From: a bacterium | Lineage (GTDB): Bacteria; Verrucomicrobiota; Verrucomicrobiia; Limisphaerales; UBA11358 | Assembly (NCBI GenBank): GCA_021817945.1 | Contig: JAKAFL010000021.1 | Span: 1 to 54,936, forward strand | DNA length: 54,936 nt | Direction: 5' to 3' | In this document: piece by piece, positions 1-8,481 of the stretch | Numbering within the stretch: position 1 is the stretch's first letter | Layout: every line of letters begins with the position of its first letter | Position numbers and translations under genes: made by a program | Notes under the pieces: model-generated | Seen by the model: only the letters and a program-made list of their open reading frames with translations | The model's database searches: none | Told to the model about the DNA's origin: nothing

Positions 1-26
1 AGCACGGTGGCGGTAAGCGAGGCTTT

Positions 27-596
27 ATGCAGATCGACTCCGATGGTTTTCGTGGTGGCGGTATTCATAGTCGTTCCAGCAAACGGGGAATTCGTCCCCG
101 GTGCAAGAGCAACATAGCCTTCACCCTTATCGAACTCATACTGGTCCTGGCCCTTCTGGTCATCATCACATCCATCACCCTCCCACGCATGTCCGGGTTC
201 ATCCGGGGCAGGGCTCTGGATTCGGAATCGCGCCAGTTTTTGGCGCTCATCCACGATGGACAAAGCCGGGCGGTGTCAGAGGGCATGCCGATGGTGCTGT
301 GGGTGAATTCACAGGCGGGCCAATATGGGCTTGTGGAAGAAAATCCCGGCAAAACAGGCGACGCCAAAGCGGAGTTTCTGACTCTGGACTCAGCCATCCA
401 AGCGGCCGTGTCCATGGCCGGTCTGGCCGCACCAGTGCGCTATCAGGGCCAGCCCGCCATCCGCTTTTTGCCGGATGGCACCGTGGGTGAAGGCAGCCCG
501 CAAAAAATCCAGTTAACCGATCAGGACGGATTTGGCCGCCTGCTGGTGGAACTGCCCAACCAAACGGGATATGAACTCGATGCTCTCAATCAATGA
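27..596 (+). CDS. gspH: GspH-like type II secretion pseudopilin
   Basis: The 189-residue product has a type IV prepilin signature: a basic 31-residue leader, then FTLIEL with Glu at mature position +5 (E36) and a hydrophobic helix of about 20 residues. In the family, such pseudopilins form the periplasmic pseudopilus of a type II secretion system. The residue before the cleavage point is Ala rather than the usual Gly, a variation also seen in the J protein of this operon. The frame stays open to the window edge, so the true start could lie upstream; the ATG at 27 has a GAGG four bases before it. The 3' end overlaps the next pseudopilin gene by 26 bases. Assignment as H (rather than another minor pseudopilin) rests on order H-I-J-K and size. 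Confidence 0.75.
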   Translation: MQIDSDGFRGGGIHSRSSKRGIRPRCKSNIAFTLIELILVLALLVIITSITLPRMSGFIRGRALDSESRQFLALIHDGQSRAVSEGMPMVLWVNSQAGQYGLVEENPGKTGDAKAEFLTLDSAIQAAVSMAGLAAPVRYQGQPAIRFLPDGTVGEGSPQKIQLTDQDGFGRLLVELPNQTGYELDALNQ

Positions 597-1020
597 CCGC
601 CGGGTGGGCCGGGTACGGCGTCAGGGCGGCTTCACTCTGGCTGAAGTTCTCGCCGCAATGCTTGTGCTGGCCATTGTCATGCCGGTTGCGGTGGAAGTTC
701 TCCGCGTCGGCAGTCTGGCTGGCGAGGTGGCCGCGCGCAAAAGCCAGGCCATGCGAGTGGCTGACCGGGTTCTGTCCCAATGCCTGGTCTCCACCAACTG
801 GATGTCTCCCCAAAGCGGCGTGGTGACGGAAGGCCCGCTGGATTTTCGATGGAGGGTTTCCAGCCAAGGCTGGACGGAATTGCCATCCACCGTCACCCCC
901 GTCCCCATCGAATTGATCACTGCCCAGGTGAATTACCCGGCCCAGGGAAGGGATTACTCGGTGCAATTGAGCACATTGGCGCCACAGGCCATTTCACCGG
1001 GCGTTTCAGGCACTCCATGA
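571..1020 (+). CDS. gspI: GspI-like minor pseudopilin
   Basis: The 149-residue product has a short basic leader ending Gly-Gly, then FTLAEVL with Glu at +5 (E25) and a hydrophobic helix, the classical class III signal for prepilin peptidase. GspI is a minor pseudopilin at the pseudopilus tip with GspJ and GspK. I chose the ATG at 571 because it leaves a 20-residue leader; a longer frame from 532 would add 13 residues that overlap gspH further. The stop TGA overlaps the start of the next gene as ATGA, so the two are probably translationally coupled. Confidence 0.75.
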   Translation: MNSMLSINDRRVGRVRRQGGFTLAEVLAAMLVLAIVMPVAVEVLRVGSLAGEVAARKSQAMRVADRVLSQCLVSTNWMSPQSGVVTEGPLDFRWRVSSQGWTELPSTVTPVPIELITAQVNYPAQGRDYSVQLSTLAPQAISPGVSGTP

Positions 1021-1784
1021 AATTCGCCACCATGAAGTTGCTTCCTCAAAAGCTGCAGGCCTCAGCGGCTGGGGCTCCGAAACTAAACGGTCCCAGACGG
1101 TCTCTTCGTGCCTTCACCTTGATCGAAATGATTCTGGCAATGGGGGTCACTGCCATCGTCTTGATTTGCATCAGCGCAGCCCTTTTCGCCGCCTTTCACC
1201 TGCGCGACGCTGCATTTTCCATGGTGGATTCAGAATCCCCGGTTGATAACGCGGTTTCCACCATGAAAAAAGACCTGGAATGCTGCGTCACCCCCACCAA
1301 CGGCACTACCAAGGTCTTGTCCGGGGATTTCAGGGCAGGCACTGGCATCACCAGCGTGGGCATAAGCGGCAATGTGGCCGTGGAAATGTACACCGCCACT
1401 GGAGGACTGAATGATGCCTCTCCCTGGGCAGACATCCAGCGGGTCACTTACGAACTCAAGCCTTCCTCATCCAGCTTGGGCCTGGGCCAGGACTTGTATC
1501 GGAGTGTGGTCCGCAATCTTTTGCCCGTGGCTCTCCCCCAGGTGGAAGATCAATTTTTGTTGGGCGGGGTGTCCAGCATTTCCCTGTCCTGCTTCGATGG
1601 AATGCAATGGCAGCCCATATGGGATACCACCGTGGTGGGCACCACCCAAACCAACCTGCCAATTGCGGTGAAGGTGGATATCCAAATGGCAGGAGGCCCG
1701 GGGTCGCAGCCAGTGGAATTCATTGTGCCAATGGATTCGGTTGCCCGCACCAACGCCATCCTGGGAGCCGGCCCGGGAATCTGA
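1017..1784 (+). CDS. gspJ: GspJ-like minor pseudopilin
   Basis: The 255-residue product has a basic leader to Ala32, then FTLIEMIL with Glu at +5 (E37) and a hydrophobic segment, followed by a long soluble domain, the size expected for GspJ (larger than I or H). The start ATG at 1017 overlaps the stop of the preceding pseudopilin (ATGA); an alternative ATG lies at 1032. The frame is open further upstream but those residues have no pilin character. GspJ with GspI and GspK forms the tip complex of the pseudopilus. As in the H protein, the residue before the predicted cleavage site is Ala. Confidence 0.75.
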   Translation: MKFATMKLLPQKLQASAAGAPKLNGPRRSLRAFTLIEMILAMGVTAIVLICISAALFAAFHLRDAAFSMVDSESPVDNAVSTMKKDLECCVTPTNGTTKVLSGDFRAGTGITSVGISGNVAVEMYTATGGLNDASPWADIQRVTYELKPSSSSLGLGQDLYRSVVRNLLPVALPQVEDQFLLGGVSSISLSCFDGMQWQPIWDTTVVGTTQTNLPIAVKVDIQMAGGPGSQPVEFIVPMDSVARTNAILGAGPGI

Positions 1785-1785
1785 C

Positions 1786-3141
1786 ATGAACCTTCCTCAT
1801 TCATCCAAAGCCTTCCCATGCCGGGCCTGTCAGGCCTCCGTGCTGGTCGTGGTCTTGTGGGTGTGCCTGGGTTTGGTGGCCGTTGCCCTGTACTTTGCCA
1901 ATTCCATGACCTATGAATTGCGGGCTGCAGACAATCGCACAAGCGGACTGGCGGCAGACCAGGCAATCGAGGGTGCAGCCAGGTATGTGGGATCGTTCCT
2001 CCAAAATTATGCCACGAACGGGATGTCCATGCTCCCGGATTCCACCGCTTTTCCCTGCGAAAATGTCGCCATCGGCAATTGCCATTTTTGGATCATCGGG
2101 CGCCATGCGACCGATTCCAGCGCCACGGACCCGGCGTTTGGCCTGGTGGATGAAGGCGCCAAGTTTAATCTCAATTACGTCAATACTAATTTCCTTCTTT
2201 ATCTCCCAAACATGACTTACGAATTGGCTGGCGCCATCCAGGGTTGGCGCGGCACCAATGGCGTTCTCCCCATGAATTATGCCTCCCAAGGTTATTATGA
2301 AAAAAATCTTCCATTTGAAACCGTGGATGAATTGCGCCTGGTTTATGGCGCAGACATGAGCCTGCTTTTTGGCGATGACCTCAACTTGAATGGCGTCCTG
2401 GATGCCAATGAAAAAGACACCACAGGCACCGGACAGGTCAGCCCGGGCCTCTTCGAATACACCACGGTCTATTCTCGCGAACCCAATTTTCTGAATGTCA
2501 ATGGGGTGCTCACCAACCTGGTTAACATCAACACCGCCAGCAATCCACGCCTGCAACGCATTTTTGCCACCGTCGGCATCAGCAGTTCTTACCTGAACTC
2601 AATTACCGCTTCCAGGCCCTACGCCGGTTTGATGGCCGTGGCTGCACGCTGCCGTCAGAACGGGCTTTCAGATTCCCAGGTGGCCGCCCTCTGCACCAAC
2701 ATTACCACCGCCACCGGGGCCTACATCCGCGGTCGCATCAATGTGAACACCGCCTCCACCACGGTTCTCACCGCCCTCTTTGAAGGCCTTAATAATGGAG
2801 ACGAATCCACAGCCTCCGCAGATGCGCAAACCCTTGTCTCCTATCGGGAGCAAAACACGAACAACCTTTCATCGCTTGCCTGGGTTTATGACGCCTTGGG
2901 CACAGGCAATTCCACTCTCCGCCGTCTTGAACGGGGCGATTACATCACCACCCAAAGCTACCAGTTCACGGCCGACATCGCTGCCGTGGGCCCAAACGGG
3001 CGCGGATACCGGCGGGTGCGCTTTGTTTTTGATATCAGCAATGGCTTTCCCCAGGTGGTTTACCGCCAGGACCTCGGCGGGCTCGGGTGGGCCTTGGGCG
3101 ATAAAGTCCGGCGAAAACTGCTAGCCGATAACCTTCCATGA
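1786..3141 (+). CDS. gspK: GspK-like pseudopilus tip protein
   Basis: The 451-residue product has one N-terminal hydrophobic segment (about residues 18-40) preceded by Lys/Arg/Cys residues, then a large periplasmic domain. Two helix-hairpin-helix-like motifs (NINTASNP near residue 248 and NVNTASTT near residue 321) are typical of the GspK family and match the GspK/SAM-like fold. Like known GspK proteins it lacks Glu at +5, consistent with capping the pseudopilus. I took the ATG at 1786, one base after the gspJ stop; a longer frame from 1723 lies wholly within gspJ. It ends in an ATGA overlap with the next gene. Confidence 0.75.
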   Translation: MNLPHSSKAFPCRACQASVLVVVLWVCLGLVAVALYFANSMTYELRAADNRTSGLAADQAIEGAARYVGSFLQNYATNGMSMLPDSTAFPCENVAIGNCHFWIIGRHATDSSATDPAFGLVDEGAKFNLNYVNTNFLLYLPNMTYELAGAIQGWRGTNGVLPMNYASQGYYEKNLPFETVDELRLVYGADMSLLFGDDLNLNGVLDANEKDTTGTGQVSPGLFEYTTVYSREPNFLNVNGVLTNLVNINTASNPRLQRIFATVGISSSYLNSITASRPYAGLMAVAARCRQNGLSDSQVAALCTNITTATGAYIRGRINVNTASTTVLTALFEGLNNGDESTASADAQTLVSYREQNTNNLSSLAWVYDALGTGNSTLRRLERGDYITTQSYQFTADIAAVGPNGRGYRRVRFVFDISNGFPQVVYRQDLGGLGWALGDKVRRKLLADNLP

Positions 3142-4592
3142 ACCCAGCGCTAAAAATTCCCGGTTTCTCCCGCAAACCCCCATCCTGCCTGCTTGGAATC
3201 GTCTTGGATGGGTCCCATCTCCAAATCGCCCGAGTGAAACGCTCGGACGGCGGATTGAGCGTGGTCCAGGATTTTTCCATTGCACTCGCCTTGGACCCTC
3301 TCGCTGCTCAGCCCGATTTGGTGGGGCGGGAAATCCGCAATCACCTCGACAAGGCCAACGTTCATGAACGCGCCTGCGTGGTTGGATTTTCCCTGAAATC
3401 TGTCCTCACCACTCAAACCGAACTCCCTCAGTTGCCTGAGGCCGATGTTTCCAGTATGCTCCAACTGGAGGCGGAACGCGGTTTCGCCGCGGATATATCT
3501 GGTTTGCAGGTGGCTGATTCTCGGGCGGCATTGAGTGAAGGCCGTCAGTTCGTATTGTTTGCTGGCATTGCCAATCTGCAGCTTGCTGCAATCGAATCTG
3601 CGCTCATGGCAGCCCGCTTGAAGCCTCTCAGCTTTTCGTTGGCTGTTTCTGCCTTGAATCCCCCCACCCAGGAACCAGGAACCCTCGCGCTGCTGCTGGG
3701 TGAACAATCTGCCAGCCTGCAGGTCACAGCCTGCGGCGGAATTGTGTCGCTTAGGTCCTTGGATGGTGTGGTCTATGGCGAAAACGGACGCCAAATGGTC
3801 AATCAATCTCTTGTCGCCCGTGAATTGCGCGTCACACTAGGCCAGTTGCCCGGGGAAATTCGTGAAACAGTTTCCCGTGTGTGTCTTTATGGCCCTGCCA
3901 ATCTCACCCGGCTGCTCGAACCTGATTTGACCCGTTCCCTCGCTGGCTTGGGTTTGAGGGTCGAAACTCCGGTCCATTACACCCCCACCACCACCGGCCA
4001 TCCCGGGTTCCCGGACAAAACGCCCATCTCACCCGCCGTCAGCCTCGCGGCCGATGCGCTAACGGGCCGCGCCCCAGCCCTGGAGTTTCTGCCCCCCAAA
4101 CCCTCGGCCTTGCAAGCCATTATCGCCCGCTATTCCTCGGGTCGCTTGGGGGTCGCAGGCGCCTTGGCCACCGCATCCATCGCCCTCGTTGCCCTTCTCT
4201 TTTTGATCCAGCAACTCATCCTCTGGCATAAACAGGATCAATGGGGGAAAATGCGCAGCCAGGTTTTGCAAATCCAGGATGTGGAGGCCAACATCCAGCA
4301 ATTTAGGCCTTGGTACGACCCGTCCCATCCCACGCTTTCCGTCTTGATGGAATTGACCCAGGCCTTCCCGGAAGATGGCTCTGTAACCGCCAAAACCCTG
4401 GAAATCCGGGATGGAAGCCAGGTCAACCTCACCGGCACTGCACGAGATAACATTGCGCTTTTGAACATGCAATCCCGCCTGCGGATGGCAGACAATGTTT
4501 CAGCCGTGAGAGTGGACCAGATCCGGGGCAAGGCCCCCATTCAATTTTCCTTCGATTTCATTTATGCAAAGGATGGCAGCCATGGAAATTAA
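3138..4592 (+). CDS. PilM-PilN fusion / GspL-like inner-membrane platform protein
   Basis: The N-terminal two thirds (LGIVLDGSHLQIARVK onward) resemble the actin-like PilM/GspL cytoplasmic domain. A transmembrane segment follows near residues 338-360 (GVAGALATASIALVALLF). The C-terminal 120 residues resemble PilN: a coiled stretch, PxLSVLMELTQAFPEDGSV and an LTGTARDN motif. In type IV pili these are separate proteins, in type II secretion they are joined as GspL; this protein has the joined form. It would link the assembly ATPase to the periplasmic pseudopilus. It overlaps gspK by ATGA and the PilO-like gene by 11 bases. The name GspL or PilMN is equally defensible. Confidence 0.65.
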   Translation: MNPALKIPGFSRKPPSCLLGIVLDGSHLQIARVKRSDGGLSVVQDFSIALALDPLAAQPDLVGREIRNHLDKANVHERACVVGFSLKSVLTTQTELPQLPEADVSSMLQLEAERGFAADISGLQVADSRAALSEGRQFVLFAGIANLQLAAIESALMAARLKPLSFSLAVSALNPPTQEPGTLALLLGEQSASLQVTACGGIVSLRSLDGVVYGENGRQMVNQSLVARELRVTLGQLPGEIRETVSRVCLYGPANLTRLLEPDLTRSLAGLGLRVETPVHYTPTTTGHPGFPDKTPISPAVSLAADALTGRAPALEFLPPKPSALQAIIARYSSGRLGVAGALATASIALVALLFLIQQLILWHKQDQWGKMRSQVLQIQDVEANIQQFRPWYDPSHPTLSVLMELTQAFPEDGSVTAKTLEIRDGSQVNLTGTARDNIALLNMQSRLRMADNVSAVRVDQIRGKAPIQFSFDFIYAKDGSHGN

Positions 4593-5118
4593 AAACCGCC
4601 AGCAATTCCTCATCATGCTCACCATCGCGGTGGCAGGCCTTTACGTTCTGGTCAATTTCGTGTTTACCCCGCTTTCTGCCTGGTGGTCGCAGCGAGCCTC
4701 GGAAATCCATGAACTTGGCCAAAAAATTTCCGATGGCCGCCAGCTCCTCAGGAGGGAATCCTACATCCGCGCCCAATGGTCTCAAATGCAATCCAACGCC
4801 CTGCCTGCAAACACCTCTCTGGCCGAACAACAGGTCCTCCATTCCTTTGATGACTGGTCCAGGGATAGCGGAGCCGAATTAACCAGCCTCATGCCTCAGT
4901 GGCAGAATGACGCAACCAATTACCTCACCCTCGACCTGCGGGTGGAGGCCTCCGGCGATTTGGGGATGCTCACCCGCTTTCTCTACGACCTGGAATCCAG
5001 TCCCGTGCCCCTTCAAGTCAGTTCCGTCGAACTGGGGGCTCATGACAACGAAGGCCAGCAGCTTACACTAAGCCTGGAAATAAACGGTCTAGCTCTGATT
5101 ACCCCCTCACAGCCATGA
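4582..5118 (+). CDS. PilO/GspM-like inner-membrane protein
   Basis: The product is about 178 residues with a short cytoplasmic N-terminus, one transmembrane segment (about residues 8-27, FLIMLTIAVAGLYVLVNFVF), a coiled-coil stretch and a small ferredoxin-like periplasmic domain (GDLGMLTRFLYDLESSPVPLQVSSVEL). This is the layout of PilO/GspM proteins, which heterodimerise with PilN/GspL. I prefer the ATG at 4582 because AAAGGAT sits seven bases upstream; another in-frame ATG is at 4564. It overlaps both neighbours, supporting one polycistronic message. Confidence 0.6.
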   Translation: MEIKNRQQFLIMLTIAVAGLYVLVNFVFTPLSAWWSQRASEIHELGQKISDGRQLLRRESYIRAQWSQMQSNALPANTSLAEQQVLHSFDDWSRDSGAELTSLMPQWQNDATNYLTLDLRVEASGDLGMLTRFLYDLESSPVPLQVSSVELGAHDNEGQQLTLSLEINGLALITPSQP

Positions 5119-5786
5119 ACGCGGCCGCACCAAATACTCCACCCAACCGCTTCAAAAATTGGCGGCGTCGGGTTCAGACTTCCCGCCCAGGGTGGCTCCT
5201 GACACCTATCCTTGCGCTGTTCATGGTCTCCCATGGCCTTTCCCAGACCAACACAACCCCTCCCGCCCTGAACGCCAACGATTACAGCAGTTACAGCCGT
5301 TTCATCACTCAGGAAAACATTTTCGATCCCAACCGGTATCCCCACGAAACCCGGCAATATCACCATATCGAGCATGTCTCCGGGACTTCCTCCCCCGCCT
5401 TTTATCTGGTGGGAATCATGAGCTATTCCAAGGGCCGTTTCGCCTTCTTCAATGGAAATTCTGATGACTTGAAAAAAGTCATCACGGTCTCCGGATCCAT
5501 TGCTGGCTATACCGTCAGGACCGTCACACTTGATGGGGTGACTCTCCAGCCTCCGGATGGCAAAACCATGATTCATCTCAATCTGGGCGATGGCCTCCGC
5601 CACGATAACAACGGCTGGCAACCATTCGAAGCCCAGGATATGCCCGCCCAATCGGATAACACGTCGGCACAAACTTCCCCTGATGGCAGCGGCTCCGCCG
5701 TGCAAGTACCGCCCCCCTCCACCAGCCTCGATAACAATGATATTTTGAAACGTTTAATGCTTTTAAGGCAAAAGGAATCCCAATGA
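5115..5786 (+). CDS. GspC/PilP-like periplasmic linker protein (tentative)
   Basis: The 223-residue product has a basic N-terminus and a single hydrophobic segment (about residues 28-43), then a soluble domain. The stretch FYLVGIMSYSKGRFAFFNG, followed by a VSGSIAGYTVRTVTLDGVTL segment, resembles the small beta-rich homology region of GspC/PilP proteins, which bind the N-terminal domains of the secretin. The C-terminal 60 residues are low-complexity, rich in Ser, Thr, Gln and Pro. Its place between the PilO-like gene and the secretin genes fits a linker between inner-membrane platform and secretin. Sequence similarity alone is weak. Both ends overlap neighbours by ATGA. Confidence 0.45.
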   Translation: MNAAAPNTPPNRFKNWRRRVQTSRPGWLLTPILALFMVSHGLSQTNTTPPALNANDYSSYSRFITQENIFDPNRYPHETRQYHHIEHVSGTSSPAFYLVGIMSYSKGRFAFFNGNSDDLKKVITVSGSIAGYTVRTVTLDGVTLQPPDGKTMIHLNLGDGLRHDNNGWQPFEAQDMPAQSDNTSAQTSPDGSGSAVQVPPPSTSLDNNDILKRLMLLRQKESQ

Positions 5787-7159
5787 ACAAATCCAGCTTG
5801 ATTCTCATTCTCTCCGCCCTCCTCACCCTGCATTTAGTCCCATCGCAGGCGCAAACCAATGAGTCGGTCAGCCTCGGTGAGGGCGCCGATAACCCCATGC
5901 CACCTCCAGGTGGCGGACCGCCCGACGCAGGCCCTCCCATGGGCGAGCCCCAGGATTTAAACGGCGATGCCCCGCAACGGCCCAATCATGACACTGCCAT
6001 TCAGCCCTCCAAGCCTTTCGCGGCTGAAGCCCAGCCTTTGGCACCCGATTTTGTGCCCCCTGCTTCAGGCACCAATGATAACCAGCTCCGCTTGAATTTC
6101 CACAATGCGCCCCTGGAAATGGTCTTGAACTATCTCAGTGACGCCGCAGGTTTCGTCATCGTCCTGGATACCCCCGTGCATGGGAATGTAAATGTTATCA
6201 GTCAGCGCCCCATGACCCAGGATGAAGCGGTGGATTTGTTGAATGAAGTGCTTAACCAAAACGGGTACGCCGCCATCCGGGACGGGCGCACTCTTACCAT
6301 TCTGGATAAAAACGATGCCAAAACGCGTGATATTCCCGTGAAGGTCAGCAACGACCCGGATTCCATCCCAAAAAATGACGAAATTGTGACCCAGATCATT
6401 CCCATTCGCTTTGTGGATGCCGGCGACTTGGTCAAAGATCTTTCCTCGTTCGTCTCCCCACAAGCCACGGTTGTGGCCAACGACGCGGGCAATTCCATTG
6501 TTATTACCGATACCCAGTCCAACATTCGCCATCTCATGGAAATCATCAAAGCCATAGACAGCAGCGCCGAAGCTGAAACGGAAATACGTGTGTTTCGCCT
6601 GAAATATGCCAGCCCCACCGATGTTTCCAGTGAACTGACGAGCGTGTTCCCGGGTGCTAATAACGGCTCAAGCACCGCCCCCCAATTTCCGTTCCGGTTT
6701 GGTCCGGGTGGTTTCGGCCGTTTTTTTGGAGGAGGCGGTCCCCAGGCTGCCAATAATGGCTCTTCCGGCACCAGCGACCGCATTAAGAAGGCCACCCAGG
6801 TCAACGCCATTGCAGACTCCCGCATTCAGGCGGTCATTGTCACCGCTCCGAAGGACATGATGGACCAAATAGCAGAAATGATGAAAGACCTGGACGTCCC
6901 CTCGGAACGCGACCAGAAAGTCTATGTTTTTCACATGGACAATGCGGACCCACAACAAGCCGCTTCTGTTCTGCAGAGCATGTTCCAATCCAGCACGTCC
7001 ACTCGTGGAACCGGCTCAAGCACCCTGAATTCTCAGGGCAGCGCATTGCAGCAGCGTGAAACCACCACAGCCACCACCACCAGTTCCTCCTCATCCACCA
7101 CCGCCGCCAGCTTTACCGGGGGTGCTGCTGGCGGCGGGGCGGGCCGCCCTGGAGGCTGA
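5783..7159 (+). CDS. gspD: Secretin GspD-like, N-terminal piece (periplasmic N domains)
   Basis: The 458-residue product starts with a Sec signal peptide (about 1-23, ending SQAQ) and a Pro/Gly-rich linker. It then shows repeated secretin N-type domains: FHNAPLEMVLNYLSDAAGFV near residue 108 (N0/STN type), and N1-like repeats with the pattern ANDAGNSIVITDTQSNI and INAxADSRIQAVIVTAP. The last recognisable segment (VYVFHMDNADPQQAASVLQSMF, about 376-399) is only the first half of an N3 domain; the protein then ends in Ser/Thr/Gly-rich sequence. No beta-barrel secretin domain is present; that lies in the next gene in a different frame. It probably forms the periplasmic part of a two-polypeptide secretin. 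Confidence 0.7.
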   Translation: MNKSSLILILSALLTLHLVPSQAQTNESVSLGEGADNPMPPPGGGPPDAGPPMGEPQDLNGDAPQRPNHDTAIQPSKPFAAEAQPLAPDFVPPASGTNDNQLRLNFHNAPLEMVLNYLSDAAGFVIVLDTPVHGNVNVISQRPMTQDEAVDLLNEVLNQNGYAAIRDGRTLTILDKNDAKTRDIPVKVSNDPDSIPKNDEIVTQIIPIRFVDAGDLVKDLSSFVSPQATVVANDAGNSIVITDTQSNIRHLMEIIKAIDSSAEAETEIRVFRLKYASPTDVSSELTSVFPGANNGSSTAPQFPFRFGPGGFGRFFGGGGPQAANNGSSGTSDRIKKATQVNAIADSRIQAVIVTAPKDMMDQIAEMMKDLDVPSERDQKVYVFHMDNADPQQAASVLQSMFQSSTSTRGTGSSTLNSQGSALQQRETTTATTTSSSSSTTAASFTGGAAGGGAGRPGG

Positions 7160-7206
7160 TGCGCATCTCCATCTCCATCTCATGATCATCAACTACTCAT
7201 AATTTT

Positions 7207-8442
7207 ATGATACCACAATTCAAACATTGGATAGCATTAAACGTCCTCCTACTGGGCTGCCTGTTCAGCCTGCAAGCCCAGCAGCGTGGCGGCGGCGGTT
7301 TCGGCGGAGGAGGCTTTGGCGGTTTCGGGGGCGGCTTCCGCGGCGGCTCCAGTTCCACCACCTCCTCAGACTACAACAACAATGGCACCGTAGGCACAGC
7401 CTTGATCACCGTGGATCCAGACACCCACAATATTGTGGTCACGGCCGATGCCGTGACTGCCGCGCAAATCCACGATGTTTTGGCTAAACTGGATTTGCCC
7501 AAACCTCAAGTGCTCATCAAGGTGGTGTTCATGGAGGTGGATCATAATAACGACCTGGACTTGGGCGTGGAAGGCGGGTGGGCTGGCAATAACAATGGAA
7601 TCTCCCAAAGCGCCGCCAATATTTTCGGGCTGTCAGGACTCAACAGTGTCGTCACTAATTTCTCCGCCTTGGGCCAGCCGTCCTCCGTGGGGTCTCTTTC
7701 CCCGAATTCCGCCAGCTCTCTCCTGCCTTCAGGCAGCCTTTATCAGGTTGCCGGTTCTGATTTTCAAGCCACCTTGCGTGCCGTGGCCGCCGCTGGAAAA
7801 GCCCAGATTCTCTCGCGCCCATCCATCCTCGCCAGGGATGGGCAGTTGGCCCAGATTGTCGTGGGCCAGAGCATCTATTTGCCCAGTGGCGTCACCTTCG
7901 CAGCCATTGGCAACACCACAGCCGCCTATCCCACCATCAATGGCTCCTACCAAAATGTCGGCATCATCCTGAATGTCACCCCCTACATAGGCGAAAACCG
8001 GCTGGTGGAAATGATTGTTGCACCGGAAACCTCCTCCGTGGATAATTCATCGCCCGGCCAGGTCATCGCCACCAGCGGACTCCTCGGCACCCCTATCTAT
8101 GCGCCCAACCTCGATATCAGGTCCGCAGATACGGTCGTGGTCACCCCGGATTCGGAACCCGTCGTTATTGGCGGACTTATTGGCGACAACAAGGCCAGCA
8201 ATGAAACCAAGGTTCCCCTCCTGGGCGATATTCCGCTTCTGGGCAATCTTTTCAAGTATTCCAGCAAGGTGGATTCCAAAACCGAGCTCCTCATCTTCCT
8301 CACGCCGCATATTGTGAACTCCCCCACTCAATTGATGCCCTTATCCGCCAGTGAAACAAGCCAGGCCATGGAAATCACCAACTCGGTTTCCGAACAAGAG
8401 CTGAACCTTTACCTCGAACATGTACCTGTCAAAAAACCTTGA
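7207..8442 (+). CDS. gspD: Secretin GspD-like, C-terminal piece (outer-membrane secretin domain)
   Basis: The 411-residue product has its own signal peptide (about 1-25; LLLGC may be a lipobox, or cleavage may follow SLQA) and a Gly-rich linker. The second half of an N3 domain follows (ITVDPDTHNIVVTADAV onward, about 64-105, ending in PQVLIKVVFMEV), then the secretin core: ILSRPSILARDGQLAQIVVG, VGIILNVTPYI and the hallmark VPLLGDIPLLGNLF. The family forms the multimeric outer-membrane channel of type II secretion or type IV pili. It starts 47 bases after the N-terminal piece. If the LLGC lipobox is real, the barrel piece could reach the outer membrane as a lipoprotein. Confidence 0.75.
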   Translation: MIPQFKHWIALNVLLLGCLFSLQAQQRGGGGFGGGGFGGFGGGFRGGSSSTTSSDYNNNGTVGTALITVDPDTHNIVVTADAVTAAQIHDVLAKLDLPKPQVLIKVVFMEVDHNNDLDLGVEGGWAGNNNGISQSAANIFGLSGLNSVVTNFSALGQPSSVGSLSPNSASSLLPSGSLYQVAGSDFQATLRAVAAAGKAQILSRPSILARDGQLAQIVVGQSIYLPSGVTFAAIGNTTAAYPTINGSYQNVGIILNVTPYIGENRLVEMIVAPETSSVDNSSPGQVIATSGLLGTPIYAPNLDIRSADTVVVTPDSEPVVIGGLIGDNKASNETKVPLLGDIPLLGNLFKYSSKVDSKTELLIFLTPHIVNSPTQLMPLSASETSQAMEITNSVSEQELNLYLEHVPVKKP

Positions 8443-8481
8443 GGTTGCCTTGAGGCGCTTCCTCCCCCAACTTGACCAAAC

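Noticed and set aside
1..26. Possible end of an upstream gene (frame 2 stop at 14-16)
   Set aside because: Too short to identify; it might be the C-terminus of a gspG-like gene but nothing supports that beyond position.
780..1016. Upstream extension of the GspJ frame
   Set aside because: These residues precede the prepilin leader, lie in gspI, and have no pilin character; the ATG at 1017 with ATGA coupling is better.
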